Below the pieces are notes generated by a model. That model saw only the letters and a list, made by a program, of their open reading frames with translations. It was not told the DNA's origin and ran no database searches. Of a DNA stretch of 64,000 nucleotides, positions 22,349 through 33,746 are shown piece by piece. The DNA comes from Apostichopus japonicus (lineage: Eukaryota > Echinodermata > Holothuroidea > Aspidochirotida > Stichopodidae), in NCBI RefSeq assembly GCF_037975245.1, contig NC_092563.1, positions 10,505,001 to 10,569,000 of the forward strand, given 5' to 3'. The number at the start of each line of letters is the position of its first letter. Position 1 is the first letter of the stretch. The translations under genes and the position numbers were made by a program.

Positions 22349-25300
22349 CACTGTAAACATTAGTTAGTCACGAATGGCAAAAATCTAGTCACAGTGACTA
22401 GAGTTAGCTAGTCATTACCAATTCGTTAGTTGCAGACCAATTTGCATGGTCGTTCGACTAACATAAATTAGTCACATAAATTTTTACGAACTTTGTTGAC
22501 ACTCACTATGCATGTCATGTATGTAAGCGTGACGAGAATATTCTAGTCTTCTGTTTGTTTACTTTCTATAACCTTCAGCTTTGACCAATGACGTCATTAT
22601 TTTTATCCAATCATCGTACCGTAGAATACCGTGTGCTCAGCTGATCAGAGATCAAAAATTCAGACAACGGCCGGCGATTACATGTATACTGTATGCACGT
22701 ACGTGTACGTCGTACGTCGTACATTGCGGCCATTACCTAACTGCAGATAGAACAGGGCCATCAACAAAATAAGAAGATTCTTAATCATTTAACAAATTGT
22801 CAGAAGCAGTTTCAAAATGTGGTCAGTTAGGTAAGTTCAATCACAACTGAAATTCTAATAAATAATAATTGACACAATGGACATAATGTTCAAAGAAGGT
22901 TTGAATATCCGCGATATGTTTGGCTGGAAAGTATGGGTAAAATTATAACGTTAGGCCATAGCAAGCAAAACTGTGGCTAACGCTAGGACGAAGCTAGGCT
23001 AGGAGTTTAGTCTACCTAGTGTAGCCCACATGCGCTCGTAGATGTATAGTACTATAGAAGCAGTAATACACACTTATATGACATATTTTATATAAATGTG
23101 TATTATTAGCTAGTATACTAGGCCTATATTCTATAATGTTACGAGCGCCTGTGGTGTAGGCTTGCATACGTCAAGTTTCTAGACACTTCGTCGACCACCA
23201 ACCCGGTCTGCATTTCGTGCACTCTGAACTGAAGATCTTCGGAGTGGTACTTACCTTCTGCTCTAGTACATGGTACAAAGTACATGGTACTCATATTTTA
23301 GGTTAATTTTGATAAAGTTGGAAGTACCTGGTGTTTAACTAAGAACAAAAACTAAGTTTCAATGCATGAAATACCCATAATGTTGTTAGCTTAGGCCTAG
23401 GCCTCAGGTTCATAGTGGCGCTATGCCGTTAGTATCCTACTTCCTAGACCAAGTCTACACCAGCTGTAGAACAATGTTGTAGGGTTCTGTATCCTAAGTG
23501 GAGTGGCTGCTAGGTGCTAATACCCTGGACAGAGAATGTTTTGAGTCTTATTTAGCAAATAATCCACAAAGGTATGCATTTTCTGCTCCTGCATATGTGC
23601 ATCAAGGGGGTTTGAGCCTACTCAGCCTATCATTAATTTTCTGTTGTTTGTCAATTTTCAGAGAAAGTTGATGAGCCAAGTCCTCAGCATTCACAGCTAT
23701 ATACTTTGAATGGTTGTGGTATCAATGGACTCAACTGGTTAGATGAGGTAACAACAAATTCCAAACAACTCTGACAGCAGAAATAGATATCCTGATACTT
23801 CCATGGGAGATCTACTGTAGTAACTATAGGAACCAGTGCTTGCCACCCATGGAGAATAAGGTAATTTGACGTTGTTGTTCTTTGACGAGCAACAAATTTG
23901 AATGTTTTATCACAAATTATGCCCCCTATCTACCTCTTGTCCCCTACACCTGTCTTTAATACATTGTAACAACCTATGGATAAACCTTTAAATGGACTGG
24001 ATATGTTATTGAGGTGAACTGTGTATTTAGATAGCATTTCAGTAAGCTTTCATTTAGACTACTGTACATACTGTTACAGTTAGGCTGTGGTTTACAAATC
24101 CCAATGATCCAGTTTTGGCAAAGAACACCTTCAATTCTCTTATTCTAAGTAACTAAACAGTTGCACTGAAGTGACAGGCAATATCAGTTTAACATGTTCC
24201 AAACAGTTCAGGAATACATTGGGGTATGTCCTGTAGGTCAGTTTGGGAGGAATCAACTGAGCTAAACAAAAGTAGTTTTCAATTTCATCACATTTCAGAG
24301 CCAGAGACGAAAAAGCCCTCCCCGCTGACCCTTCTCTGGATGATGTTGCTGCAGGTATGGCAAGCCAGACCAAGTGGACTGTGATCCAGATACCAATAAA
24401 ACCTGCAAGAATCATAAATGCACCCAACTTGGTCAAGTTTATCAAAATTGGTGACTGGAAATGTTGTTGCAGACGTAGACCTGGTTACTGCTTACACAGT
24501 ATTGCTCATATGTGTATTTACACACTGCACAGTGCATACTGAAATCTCTGAAAAGACATCTTTATGGACCAAAAATGATAATTGCATTGAAATATGTTGT
24601 GGTTTTATATTGTGACGACTATAAAAAGTATCATTTTGGTATGAAAAAAAATTAATCTCTCACTTAAGTTGGCATACTCCTATTAGAGTCTATATCCATT
24701 CCTTCGATTGTTCTCCTTCAGGAAAAGTGCCAAAAAGCAGCGCGGAATATCTTTTTTGAACTGTTATCAATCATAATATAGTTTTTTGTGGCTTGCATGT
24801 TGAAGAGCATGAATGTACATGTGGTGAGAAAATTGGGTCAATTGAGGCAGTTTTAGACCCCTTTAGGCTTCCCAGGAGCAGCATAGGAAAATTGTTTACC
24901 TCTGAGTGAAGAGGTTTGTTTACAAGTGACGAAAACTTCCGGCTCGAATAGCAAAAAATCTACATAGTCATGATACAGAAAATTGTTAGTGCCATGAAAG
25001 GCCAACTTGTCAGCTATCCGGTGATAGGTAGCATTTAGCTAGTGAAAACTTCTATCTAGACTTAGAGACCACATTACTTTTGTGATTTAGTGTGTAAGTC
25101 AATGGGGCTTTAAATGGGCTTATGCTACCTTAAGTTACATATAAGGAACAATCTGTGATATATAGTGCGCATTATGCAATCACTGAAATAACCACAGTAC
25201 GTAAAGACATAGAGAAGTTGTGGCGGAATGGTTGGGGCACTGAACACATGATTCCATGATCGTAGGTTCATGTACCAACCTGGTCGATACGTATGTATCT

Positions 25301-26579
25301 TTAATGAAGACACTTAATCTCAATTGCCGCTCTTTACTCAGGTGTATAGGGTACCCTGGGAGGTAATTCAAAAATATAGCATTTGCACCGCTTCATGGCT
25401 GCAATGATATGGGATGTCCCCTGGGGAACATGTAGCTGTAGCTCAGCATTGTTTCTACCATTCAAGACATAACTGATAGTTTGTGATAAAGTACTTCTAG
25501 AAATGTTTTAACTACTTTGTTTTCTGTTCCACCCTAATGTTGTGTCAAGGATAATAAGATATTCAACTTACATGTTCTGCATTAATATTGTACCATCACA
25601 TCCATGGTCAGAAACTGATAATAATATCACTTCCAAGTTCCTAATTCGAGATGAAGATTATAAGGATATTTTCTGGCCCTTTTTAACAGCTAAGGCCATA
25701 TAGAGCTACTCAAGGCCTTTTTATACCATTTGATTTGACATGGGGTATTATTTTTATAAATAAATTTATAAATATGATATATGGTTTTGTGTATATTAAA
25801 TATATGTTTTGTATATTTAAATATTAATTAAGATAATTTATTTGGCTAAACTTCTATTTTTATATTTGAGCTGTGTACTCGCAATTTTTCCCTTTGTCTG
25901 CCGACATCTCTTCCATGCTGCTATTTTGATGAAACTGATGGAGCCCATAATGATGCATAGTCAGTGGACAATGAGGGTCTTTAAGAAATTGTAGGTATAG
26001 GTCATCAGGGGGTCTAATTGTTTGAAAACTGTTGAACACTGCCAACTTAATGGCTTAGGAGCATTTCAAAGTAATCCCATAAGTATTCTCAAGATGTTTT
26101 GTGGGAAAAGATTTTGACAATTTTGTAAAGATAAGTTTTCCCAATTTTCCCATAAATATTTATTTTAGTTTTAAATGTTCTTTAACCTTTAGTGTTTGTT
26201 ACTGTTCTTTATGAGATGACTTTTAAATGGAATGTTTATTTGTCACATTTTGCATTAATACTGAATGTTAATAAAAATTACCATGAAACTTAAATGTGTG
26301 TCACTATCTCATTTCTTAACTAATCAGTACTTAATCTTAAACTAGTCTTGTGACCTAAATAAGTAGTCACAGTTGCAATGACTAATATTTTTGGTCACTG
26401 GACTAAGCTTTGGTCGATAGAGGCATCGTAGTAGGACTAATTTTAATTAGTCAGAAAACTCAATTTAATTAGTCACAAAACTAATGTTATAAAGTCAAAT
26501 GACTAGAAAAAACTGGTCGATAGAGACATCGTTGTGACTAATTTTTTTTAGTCATATTGACTAACTATTGTTTACAGTG
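22349..26579. mobile_element. 4.2-kb DNA element, CACTGTAAACA termini, TA flanks
   Basis: Left end TA-CACTGTAAACATTAGTTAGTCA, right end TGACTAACTATTGTTTACAGTG-TA. The terminal inverted repeat is about 24 bp with one mismatch, and both sides carry TA (22347-22348, 26580-26581). Inside each end are arrays of the word TAGTCA/TGACTA (22362-22475 and about 26320-26570). The interior has exon-like pieces on the plus strand, including an open segment with consensus splice borders at 23662-23747 and another ending 24352. No protein was recognised and no transposase seen. It is probably non-autonomous. Confidence 0.7.
25216..25372 (+). mobile_element. tRNA-derived SINE
   Basis: GTGGCGGAATGGTTGGGGCA resembles a tRNA A box. 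About 40 bases later GGTTCATGTACC is a degenerate B box. The tail AAGACACTTAATCTC ... GTGTATAGGGTACCCTGGGA is the kind seen in marine SINEs. Inserted inside the 4.2-kb CACTGT element. Confidence 0.6.
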
Positions 26580-27336
26580 TATACGTACGGAAACCTATTG
26601 GCTCGCTGAGAGCCAATCAGAATCGAAGAAATAATTTCAGTGTCAGTTCAGTTTGGTAAAAAAATATTCGCGGCCCGCCATATGAATGGCTGACAAGTGA
26701 AGCCTAGTTTTACGACGTGCCTCCTTTTATTTGTATGATTCGACGGTGAACGTGATTAAAACGGCGTTAGACAAACTGTTCGAAACGTAATCGAGCAGCC
26801 ATGTTAGACCAACGTACATAAATGTCCAACCAATATAACACTGCATCTATTCGTGATCGTATTTTTGACCATTCAGATTTAATTATACAAATTTCCTCTT
26901 CTTAAAGTTGGTCATCTTAATCATGATAGTTTTCTCTCTGATGATATATACTATCGCTTACATAGTTGTTTGACTTATAAAGGAAGTGTTATATTTCATT
27001 TCATTTTCATTCAGTTTTGTCTTAATTTAAAGTAATGACAGAAGAACTATAAACAACAACAACAATGAAAAGTACCTTCCCGAGTATACAGTGTACGTGG
27101 AGAAGTTTAGAAAGATAAATTGTAGGTATGTGTACTCCAAATACACCAAATGGCAAAATGAGGCTATACGTAACACTAAATGGCAATTTGTCTTGGGAGA
27201 CAAATTCATGCTGAATATACGAGAGGAATATGAGCCATCGTCAACGCGGCCACCTTTGTTAGCTGTGGCCCTATCCGTAACGCCAAATAAAAAATCTAGG
27301 CATAGAAGCATTTATACACTAGAAAAAGACCGGTAA

Positions 27337-27638
27337 TAGCGTCAATCGCTCACCACCACAGCGTCTCAAAGCACAGTTTATTTACATACAGCAGCTAGGG
27401 GTTGCTGCGAGCAAGCAAATCTCAATCCACCTTCTTACGGAGGGCTAGTAAGTCCAGACCCAGCCCTAGCCCCCACGTAAAAGTTAGAGGGTTGACCTTG
27501 CTTTTGCGGAGGTGTCAGGGCTGGCTCAGGGCTAGGTCAGGGCTGGGTCAGGGCTGGGTCAGGGCTGGGTCAGGGCTGGGTCAGGGCTTGTCCGGGTTGG
27601 TGGGAACTCACCTTATGTGATGTGAGCGATTGACGCTA
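27337..27638. mobile_element. 302-bp MITE, 17-bp perfect TIRs, TAA target duplication
   Basis: Termini TAGCGTCAATCGCTCAC (27337-27353) and the exact inverse GTGAGCGATTGACGCTA (27622-27638). Both are flanked by TAA (27334-27336, 27639-27641), a 3-bp target duplication. The interior contains an 11-bp minisatellite. No coding capacity. Confidence 0.8.
27519..27590. repeat. 11-bp minisatellite, GGGCTGGGTCA
   Basis: Four exact units from 27541 to 27584, preceded by two variant units (GGGCTGGCTCA, GGGCTAGGTCA) and a partial unit after. Located inside the MITE. Confidence 0.9.
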
Positions 27639-28022
27639 TAATAGTACCGTTCTGATCTAGTTTACATATCAACAACCTGAGTACATGTGAATATACACAG
27701 GGAACCACATTGCCGCTCTTCTTCATACAGAAATCGGTCTTCTCAATAATGTGGACCAATTTGGGATATATAGGCCTTTCGCCGAAGTGAATCACAATTG
27801 GAATGAAAATGTTATTCGATCGACTCGGAAGTTTTCTTCCCAATCTCTGTCTATGAAATTAAAAACATAGTTTTCATACTGAACGGCCGAGCTTCTCGGT
27901 TTCAGCAAAATGATTCTAGGCCTAGTTTTTTTATTTGGCGTTACGGATAACATAGCTAACATATAGATGACCGTTGACGTTGGCTCATATTACTCTCGCG
28001 CGTATATTCAGTAATTTGTCTC

Positions 28023-29308
28023 CTTTTCCGATGTGCCGCGTAATTGCGCTCTTTCGTTCTCTCAGGATATGAAAACCGAAATAAAATAGGCAATGAAGCC
28101 ACGAAAACTTGCAAAAAGAACTCTATGAACACTTTTGATTCAGCTACTCAATGGTGACCCGAGATTTCCGCTCTATCCAGTTGAAATTTGGCTGGTATTT
28201 TGGAACTTACAGTAGGCATACGGCACAGTGTACATGTCAGTGAGGCATACTTATACGTTGTGTTTCAAGTATCAGACCGTTGCCTTGAACACTACCTAAC
28301 GACGTACGTGAACCCATTTCGTTTTGTTTGTCGGAGACTAAAGCAAACTGACTGACAGTCCACTTCAATCTAATAAACTATAATTCATTGTTCGCCAAAC
28401 TCACAGGTTTTTGAAGAGGCCAAAATCGGTAAGTTTATGTTTATTTCGAAACGGATGATTTTGGAATCGGTTGCTACGGCAGTTACTAAAATGCTAAACC
28501 ATTACGTATGGCCCTAGCCTGTAATGAAGTTACATTAGCCTATGTATAGACTTTACAAGGTCTTTAGGCCTTCGATGTTGGATCGGGGAGTTGTTCAAAT
28601 ACGACATCAGCAGTATAACGTGCTGTGGTATATAGTGGTACGGACTAGTTTGAAATTTCTAATACAGTATATACTGTTTATGTGCAATGATTGAACGTTC
28701 CGGCGCAGTGGTGTACGGAGTGGTACGTCGAACTAGCACAACACTTGTGGCAACCGCAAACCACAGGGAAATGTACACAGCTGATGACCTTTTCACGCCT
28801 GCGCAGTATGTAAATGTGACCGCGTCATGTTCTTTATTGATAATCCTCCTCGCGGACTCCTCGCGGATATCAATAATCGCCCTAGCCTTGCGTTCTTAAA
28901 TGTGAACAAAGCCAAAGTATACTTGATTTGCCAATTGAAATGACCTTGAAAGTATACTTTATTAACTTTAGCTATATTTATAATATCTTCATCCAATTTT
29001 TACTGCCAAGTATGTCGAATTAATAACAGCCTTAGTATTATCAATGACTTATGTTATGCAACTATATAACGACAGTTATACCAGCAACATTATGAACAAC
29101 AACTCTCTGCCTGGCATTTTCGCAGTCAGTGTAATTTTAGTGCACATGTCGGATCTGCATATATTGTACAACGTTGTACATGTCATGTCTAAATCACTAT
29201 ATCGAGTGTTTTCTGTGTCTGGCTTTTTGGTCAATTCAACTTGGGAATCTTATACTGCGTTCTTACGAACTCACTGTTAGCCGAGTCTACCCTGCGCTCC
29301 GAATGGAA
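28023..29308. other. Spacer
   Basis: No gene or repeat family recognised. Several TATA-rich and CpG-containing stretches near 28300-28850, with no supported promoter. Confidence 0.35.
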
Positions 29309-29380
29309 CTCGGGTAAAGCTCGGGTAAAGCTCGGGTAAAGCTCGGGTAAAGCTCGGGTAAAGCTCGGGTAAAGCTCGGG
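29309..29380. repeat. 11-bp minisatellite, CTCGGGTAAAG
   Basis: Six exact tandem units (29309-29374) and a truncated seventh. Confidence 0.92.
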
Positions 29381-29751
29381 ACACGGTTCAGGATCGGCTA
29401 TTTCAATCAGATGGATTGAACTCGGGTATAACACCGCTGTGCGTAATGAATCATTACTGTAGGCGTTCTACCAGCTTGCTGTGGCGTCGGCTTAGCCATA
29501 TTTACTTTCACTCCGTTCCAGAGCACACTTACTTGTTTCAAAGCGCGCTGGGACACAGATCGCGATCACGGTGTCTGTTTCGCGGTCTGAGGCGAAGAGC
29601 ATCTCTTATAACCACCGGGTAATACAAATCGATGATCTTGTTCATATTTGAGAACACAAGGAGCACGGACGCAGATCAGTCTTGGATAATGGTGGGGACG
29701 CGTTTCTGTTCTCTGAAACTATCTAAGCGGAGCGCGACCATGGGTTCGCGC

Positions 29752-29840
29752 GTAGCGTACAAGAGATTTTTTTGGCAAATATACCTCCCAGATCGCCGGA
29801 AATAACACTTCCCAGTCCAAATGATGCTCCCAAACCTCCT
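29752..29840. repeat. Dispersed GC-rich repeat, copy 3 (inverted)
   Basis: Reverse-orientation relative of 10847-10935: CGCGTAGCGTACAA ... CCTCCCAGATCGCCGG ... ACTTCCCAG in the mirrored order. Confidence 0.55.
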
Positions 29841-29929
29841 TAAATTTTACACCTAATGGCTTAGAAATTTAGTTTTGGGAATACATGGGAGTCTGCAGAA
29901 AAAATCAGGGGACAAATAATCCAAGTAGA

Positions 29930-30600
29930 CTTTTAATAATAATAATACTAATTTATTCTTATATAGCGCTTTACATCAAAGAATGATCCCAAAGCACTTC
30001 ACAAAATCGCATATAATATTACAACTTAAAATTATTACAGCTTAAAAATATTATAGCCTAAAAATATTGCATCCTAAAAATTACAAAAATATGTATCCTA
30101 ACAATAATTATTAAAGCAATAAAATTCAGAAATTAAAAATATGACAATAAAATATGAGAGCATACAATAAAACTAAAATACTAAACTATTACAGCCGAAA
30201 ATTAGTAACAATAAGACTACCAAAATACAAATAGAATTTTTTTTAATAAACAACAATCAAAAGATGGCAACACAAACAATATGACTGGAGGTTTAAAATG
30301 AATAATACTTTCGAAAAGGTGAGTTTTGAGGAGTGCCTTTGAAACATTTAATGATGGAGCTGCCCTGATGTCATTGGGGAGTGCATTCCATAGATAATGT
30401 GCAAAATAGGCAAAGGATCGTGCGCCAAAGTTTTTTTTTGGGCGAATCTGCCCGGCTATATAGTCGTATCACCATAGAATGTCTGCTCCTCTGTCGTGTG
30501 CGATTGGCAATCTGCAGGGGCTCTGGAAGAGCCTGGAGACTTACGATGGGTCTGTGGTCCTCTCCCAGAAAACAATTATAGACTGCCGCAAATGCAATTT
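29930..30600 (-). pseudogene. 3' end of a non-LTR retrotransposon (LINE)
   Basis: The minus strand reads the C-terminal end of a LINE ORF2: an Arg-rich segment, then FGARSFAYFAHYLWNALPND, IRAAPSLN and KTHLF (about 30440 down to 30310), the usual 'LWN.LP..IR...S...FK..LKTHLF' ending. A UTR with ATATAGCGCTTTACATCAAA follows, ending in a (TAA)n tail near 29935. A second copy lies at 62072-62255. 5'-truncated, hence inactive. Confidence 0.75.
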
Positions 30601-31429
30601 CCGTCCAATATTTAACAACTGTGTATAAATATAATAAAATGATAACTGCTGCATGTCATTTGCACAATGCTAGAGCAAACTGCGCCAAAGGTCAATACTG
30701 GGGAATTTGAAATGCAGCGTTTGGTCAAGACAAATTGATGGGGACACGGTATATCATGTCCCCAGTACTGATAAAGTTGGTGGGGACGCGTCCCGCTGTC
30801 CCGCCAGGATCTGCGCCTATGACAAGGAGGATCTGACCCCGAAAGGCCGATCGAGATTGTAGTGGCAATTTTAAGACCATCAGTAGTTTATTTTGTTCAC
30901 TTTAGAGCTACAGTGGTTAACCTGAACCTCGCAGGCGGACGTGCACTTTGTGGTGCGATACCCTTAGCGCTCACAGCTGAAAAACCTGTTATACCGTGGG
31001 ACGGCGTAATTATTATCAAAGGCGGGATAAAGGTGGGCACGAGGCACTCCTCCTCCCCTCTACCCCTCCCACCCCACCCAGACCGGGTGGCTGCTTTACC
31101 GTTTTTTCGGTTGGTAATTTGGTTGGTTATGCTACTGCAATACTGACAACTCTGCAATATACTTTAATGTCATTACACAAGCTATAAAAAGATCGGCTAT
31201 ACAGTGACAATTCTTACTTAAATACATTTGTATTTCGCTCCATAAATCTGGCAACACGTTATGCAGATAGCATAAATACGTTTTCAAATACACAAATACA
31301 ATTGGGAATAACCAATAAACATATAGATAATTAGCCTACAGATATTATCGAACAGCGCAAATCAGATTTACAGGAATTTCAGTCTTCTTGGAAGCAAGAA
31401 GGTACTATGGCGCCATTTATCGATAGTTC
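30601..31429. other. Spacer
   Basis: No gene recognised. Overlapping short ORFs on both strands around 30860-31190 look like chance. Confidence 0.35.
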
Positions 31430-33746
31430 TACACTGTTAAAAATAATGGGCAAAATTTACCCAACTTTTTATCCAACGTTGGGCATGTATTCAGCAACCT
31501 CAAAAGTTGGGCAAAAATTGACCAACCCAAATAGGTATAATAAATTCTCAACAGTTGGGAGGGGAATTACCCAACTGTTCAGGTTAGCCATTTCCCCAAC
31601 TGTTGGGTGGGTCATTCATTTTGTTGGGCAAATCATTTAACCAACGTATGGGTTAAGGCACCAGTAATGTATCCATCTGTTGGGCAGTTCATTTAGCCAC
31701 CTGTTGGGTGTATACTAAATTTGTCCCAATTGTTGGACAATTCATGGATTTTGTTGGGCATTTGCAACAACCAAATGTTGGGTTAATCCTGAACCACTTC
31801 CAACTGTTGGGGGTTTCTTAGATCGTGTTGGGCAATAATGGAAAAGAACTGTTGGAATTCTAAAAAATCTAAGACATCACATCCTTTGAAATAAAGAAAG
31901 ATACTGTATTTTGTAATACATGGAACACCTTTATTCACTGACCTTGAAGAAGACATATATAACTCTCATGGGTGAATAAACTTATTGTTGAATGAACTGA
32001 ACTTGAACAAGACATATAACTATAATGGTTGAAGAAACGTATTGTTGACTGAACAGTATAATTTGATATAAGAAGTCTTAAATTCAGGTATTCTTGAAAC
32101 AAGGGTATGAACTGAAATAAATTAATTAATGAAGCCATATGTTTCATTTATGTAAGGTTCACGCACATTCCTTGGAAACTCATTTTGATCTGAAAACAAC
32201 CTTCCCTAAAGTGACATTAACATTTGTGGCCTCAATTTTCTTAAGAATCCCACAGGATAAATTTTATGGGAAAAAATGCCAATGGCTTTGTGATTCCTTG
32301 CCATGAGAACTAAAATCCCCCTTGTACATCATACACCAACTTTGCATTAATATTTTAACCTTTTAACTTAAGTTTAACCCCAAAAGTTTCAGTAATGTGG
32401 ATCAAAAGCACATATACACCCTCCATTTCTGGAGTACCCATGTCTGAAAGTGTACTGGTTAAAATTAATATTTAACCAATGCAAGGGTGGATCAAAATGG
32501 GCTGCAAAGCTCCATACTATTATTAAACAGGAAGCAAAACAGGTTGTCAGCAATGTTCTTGTACCTAAATGCTTACTGCCTTCAGCCCACTACTGCCCTT
32601 GCTGTCTTTTCTTGTTTAGGAAATGGAAATTTGCTGTGGTCAGACTCACTCCCTCTCTAAATCTATGTTAGGACCTATGTTTTCTGACCATAGCTAATCA
32701 CTTATTACCTTTTGAGTCTTTTAAACTCATCATTAATTAATTAATAATTATGTGGAACCATGTACAAAGTTGAATTTACAAAATTTACAGCAATTTCTTT
32801 TGCACTTGAACAATTGTCTTCCACAATCTAATGATATTGGCAAAACATTTTCCACAAAATGATTACTACATAACTAGCCATCTTTGCAAAGTAGCCGGGT
32901 CATGTACGTGCAGTAAGCGGGTCATTTGACCCGGGTCCCGGCTACTAACGAGAACCCTGCAGAAGCCTATAGTTCCTGAACTTTGAAAACCCAAAATAAA
33001 TTCTGTCACCACTGCGAAACATTATTGCTTTCCCATTGCGAATTATATCGCCCTCAACATTTGTCACGTAAGTCACGCAGAGAAATGAAGAATTTAAACT
33101 TTTTGGAGGAAATCAATAAATCCTGTGAAGCATTGAGAGAAATCTGCTAAGGGGCCTATTATATCTGAAAAGGATACATTGAGGAATAACTTCAAGGTAA
33201 AATTTAATTGATATGCATTTTAGTATGTCAGTTCATTGTACACTAGCTCATCACACAGTAGTTGCTGGAAGAATTTTAATTGGTGGTGCAAATCAAGAGT
33301 AAGTTTCAAAATAACATTTGCAGTCACATTGTGCATGAAGCTCTGCCTTTCATGGGTGCCCTTAATAATGTTGTCATTTTGATTTAAGTGAATACAATTA
33401 CAGAGTAAGTTCAAATCTAGATGTTCAGTTGTACATAAAAACTCCTATGGACTAGTTCTGCGAAATATCTTAACTTAAGTGCTACAGTAGCTAAATAGTT
33501 CCTTAATTAGCCGTAAAATCATGGCAACTGCCCATTTCAGCACGTTCATTACACAAATGTAACCTACATATACTCGTATCATCCACTTTTTTTACCCAAT
33601 TCCATGATAAATGCATGCTTCAAAAATGAATTTCTAGACACCTTGTAATTTGTGTCGAAGTTTGAAACAGCGGTATTAGGGCTTTGGATATGTATCCCAT
33701 TATGATACCTCGAGGAAAAAAGGCTCCGAGCCAGGTGATAAACTGT

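Larger units (their letters stand above)
21723..26680. mobile_element. Large structure bounded by ~80-bp inverted repeats
   Basis: Left arm 21723-21804 and right arm 26601-26680 are inverted copies, nearly identical over the shared core (CGAATATTTTTTT, CCAAACTGAACTGACACTGA, ATTCTGATTGGCTCTCAGCG). The right arm lies 20 bases from the end of the inner CACTGT element and the left arm about 540 bases from it. The inner element therefore seems to have inserted into, or been trapped by, an older inverted-repeat element. No transposase recognised. Confidence 0.7.
27196..28022. mobile_element. Inverted-repeat element with ~112-bp arms
   Basis: Left arm 27196-27309 and right arm 27912-28022 are inverted copies sharing GGAGACAAATT, CTGAATATACG, TATGAGCCA, ATCCGTAACGCCAAATAAAA and CTAGGC. 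A separate MITE (27337-27638) sits just inside the left arm. A 94-codon open frame overlapping the left arm (about 27055-27336, plus) is probably incidental. Confidence 0.7.

Noticed and set aside
27402-27620. Plus-strand Gly/Ser-rich ORF.
   Set aside because: It arises from the 11-bp minisatellite in the MITE.
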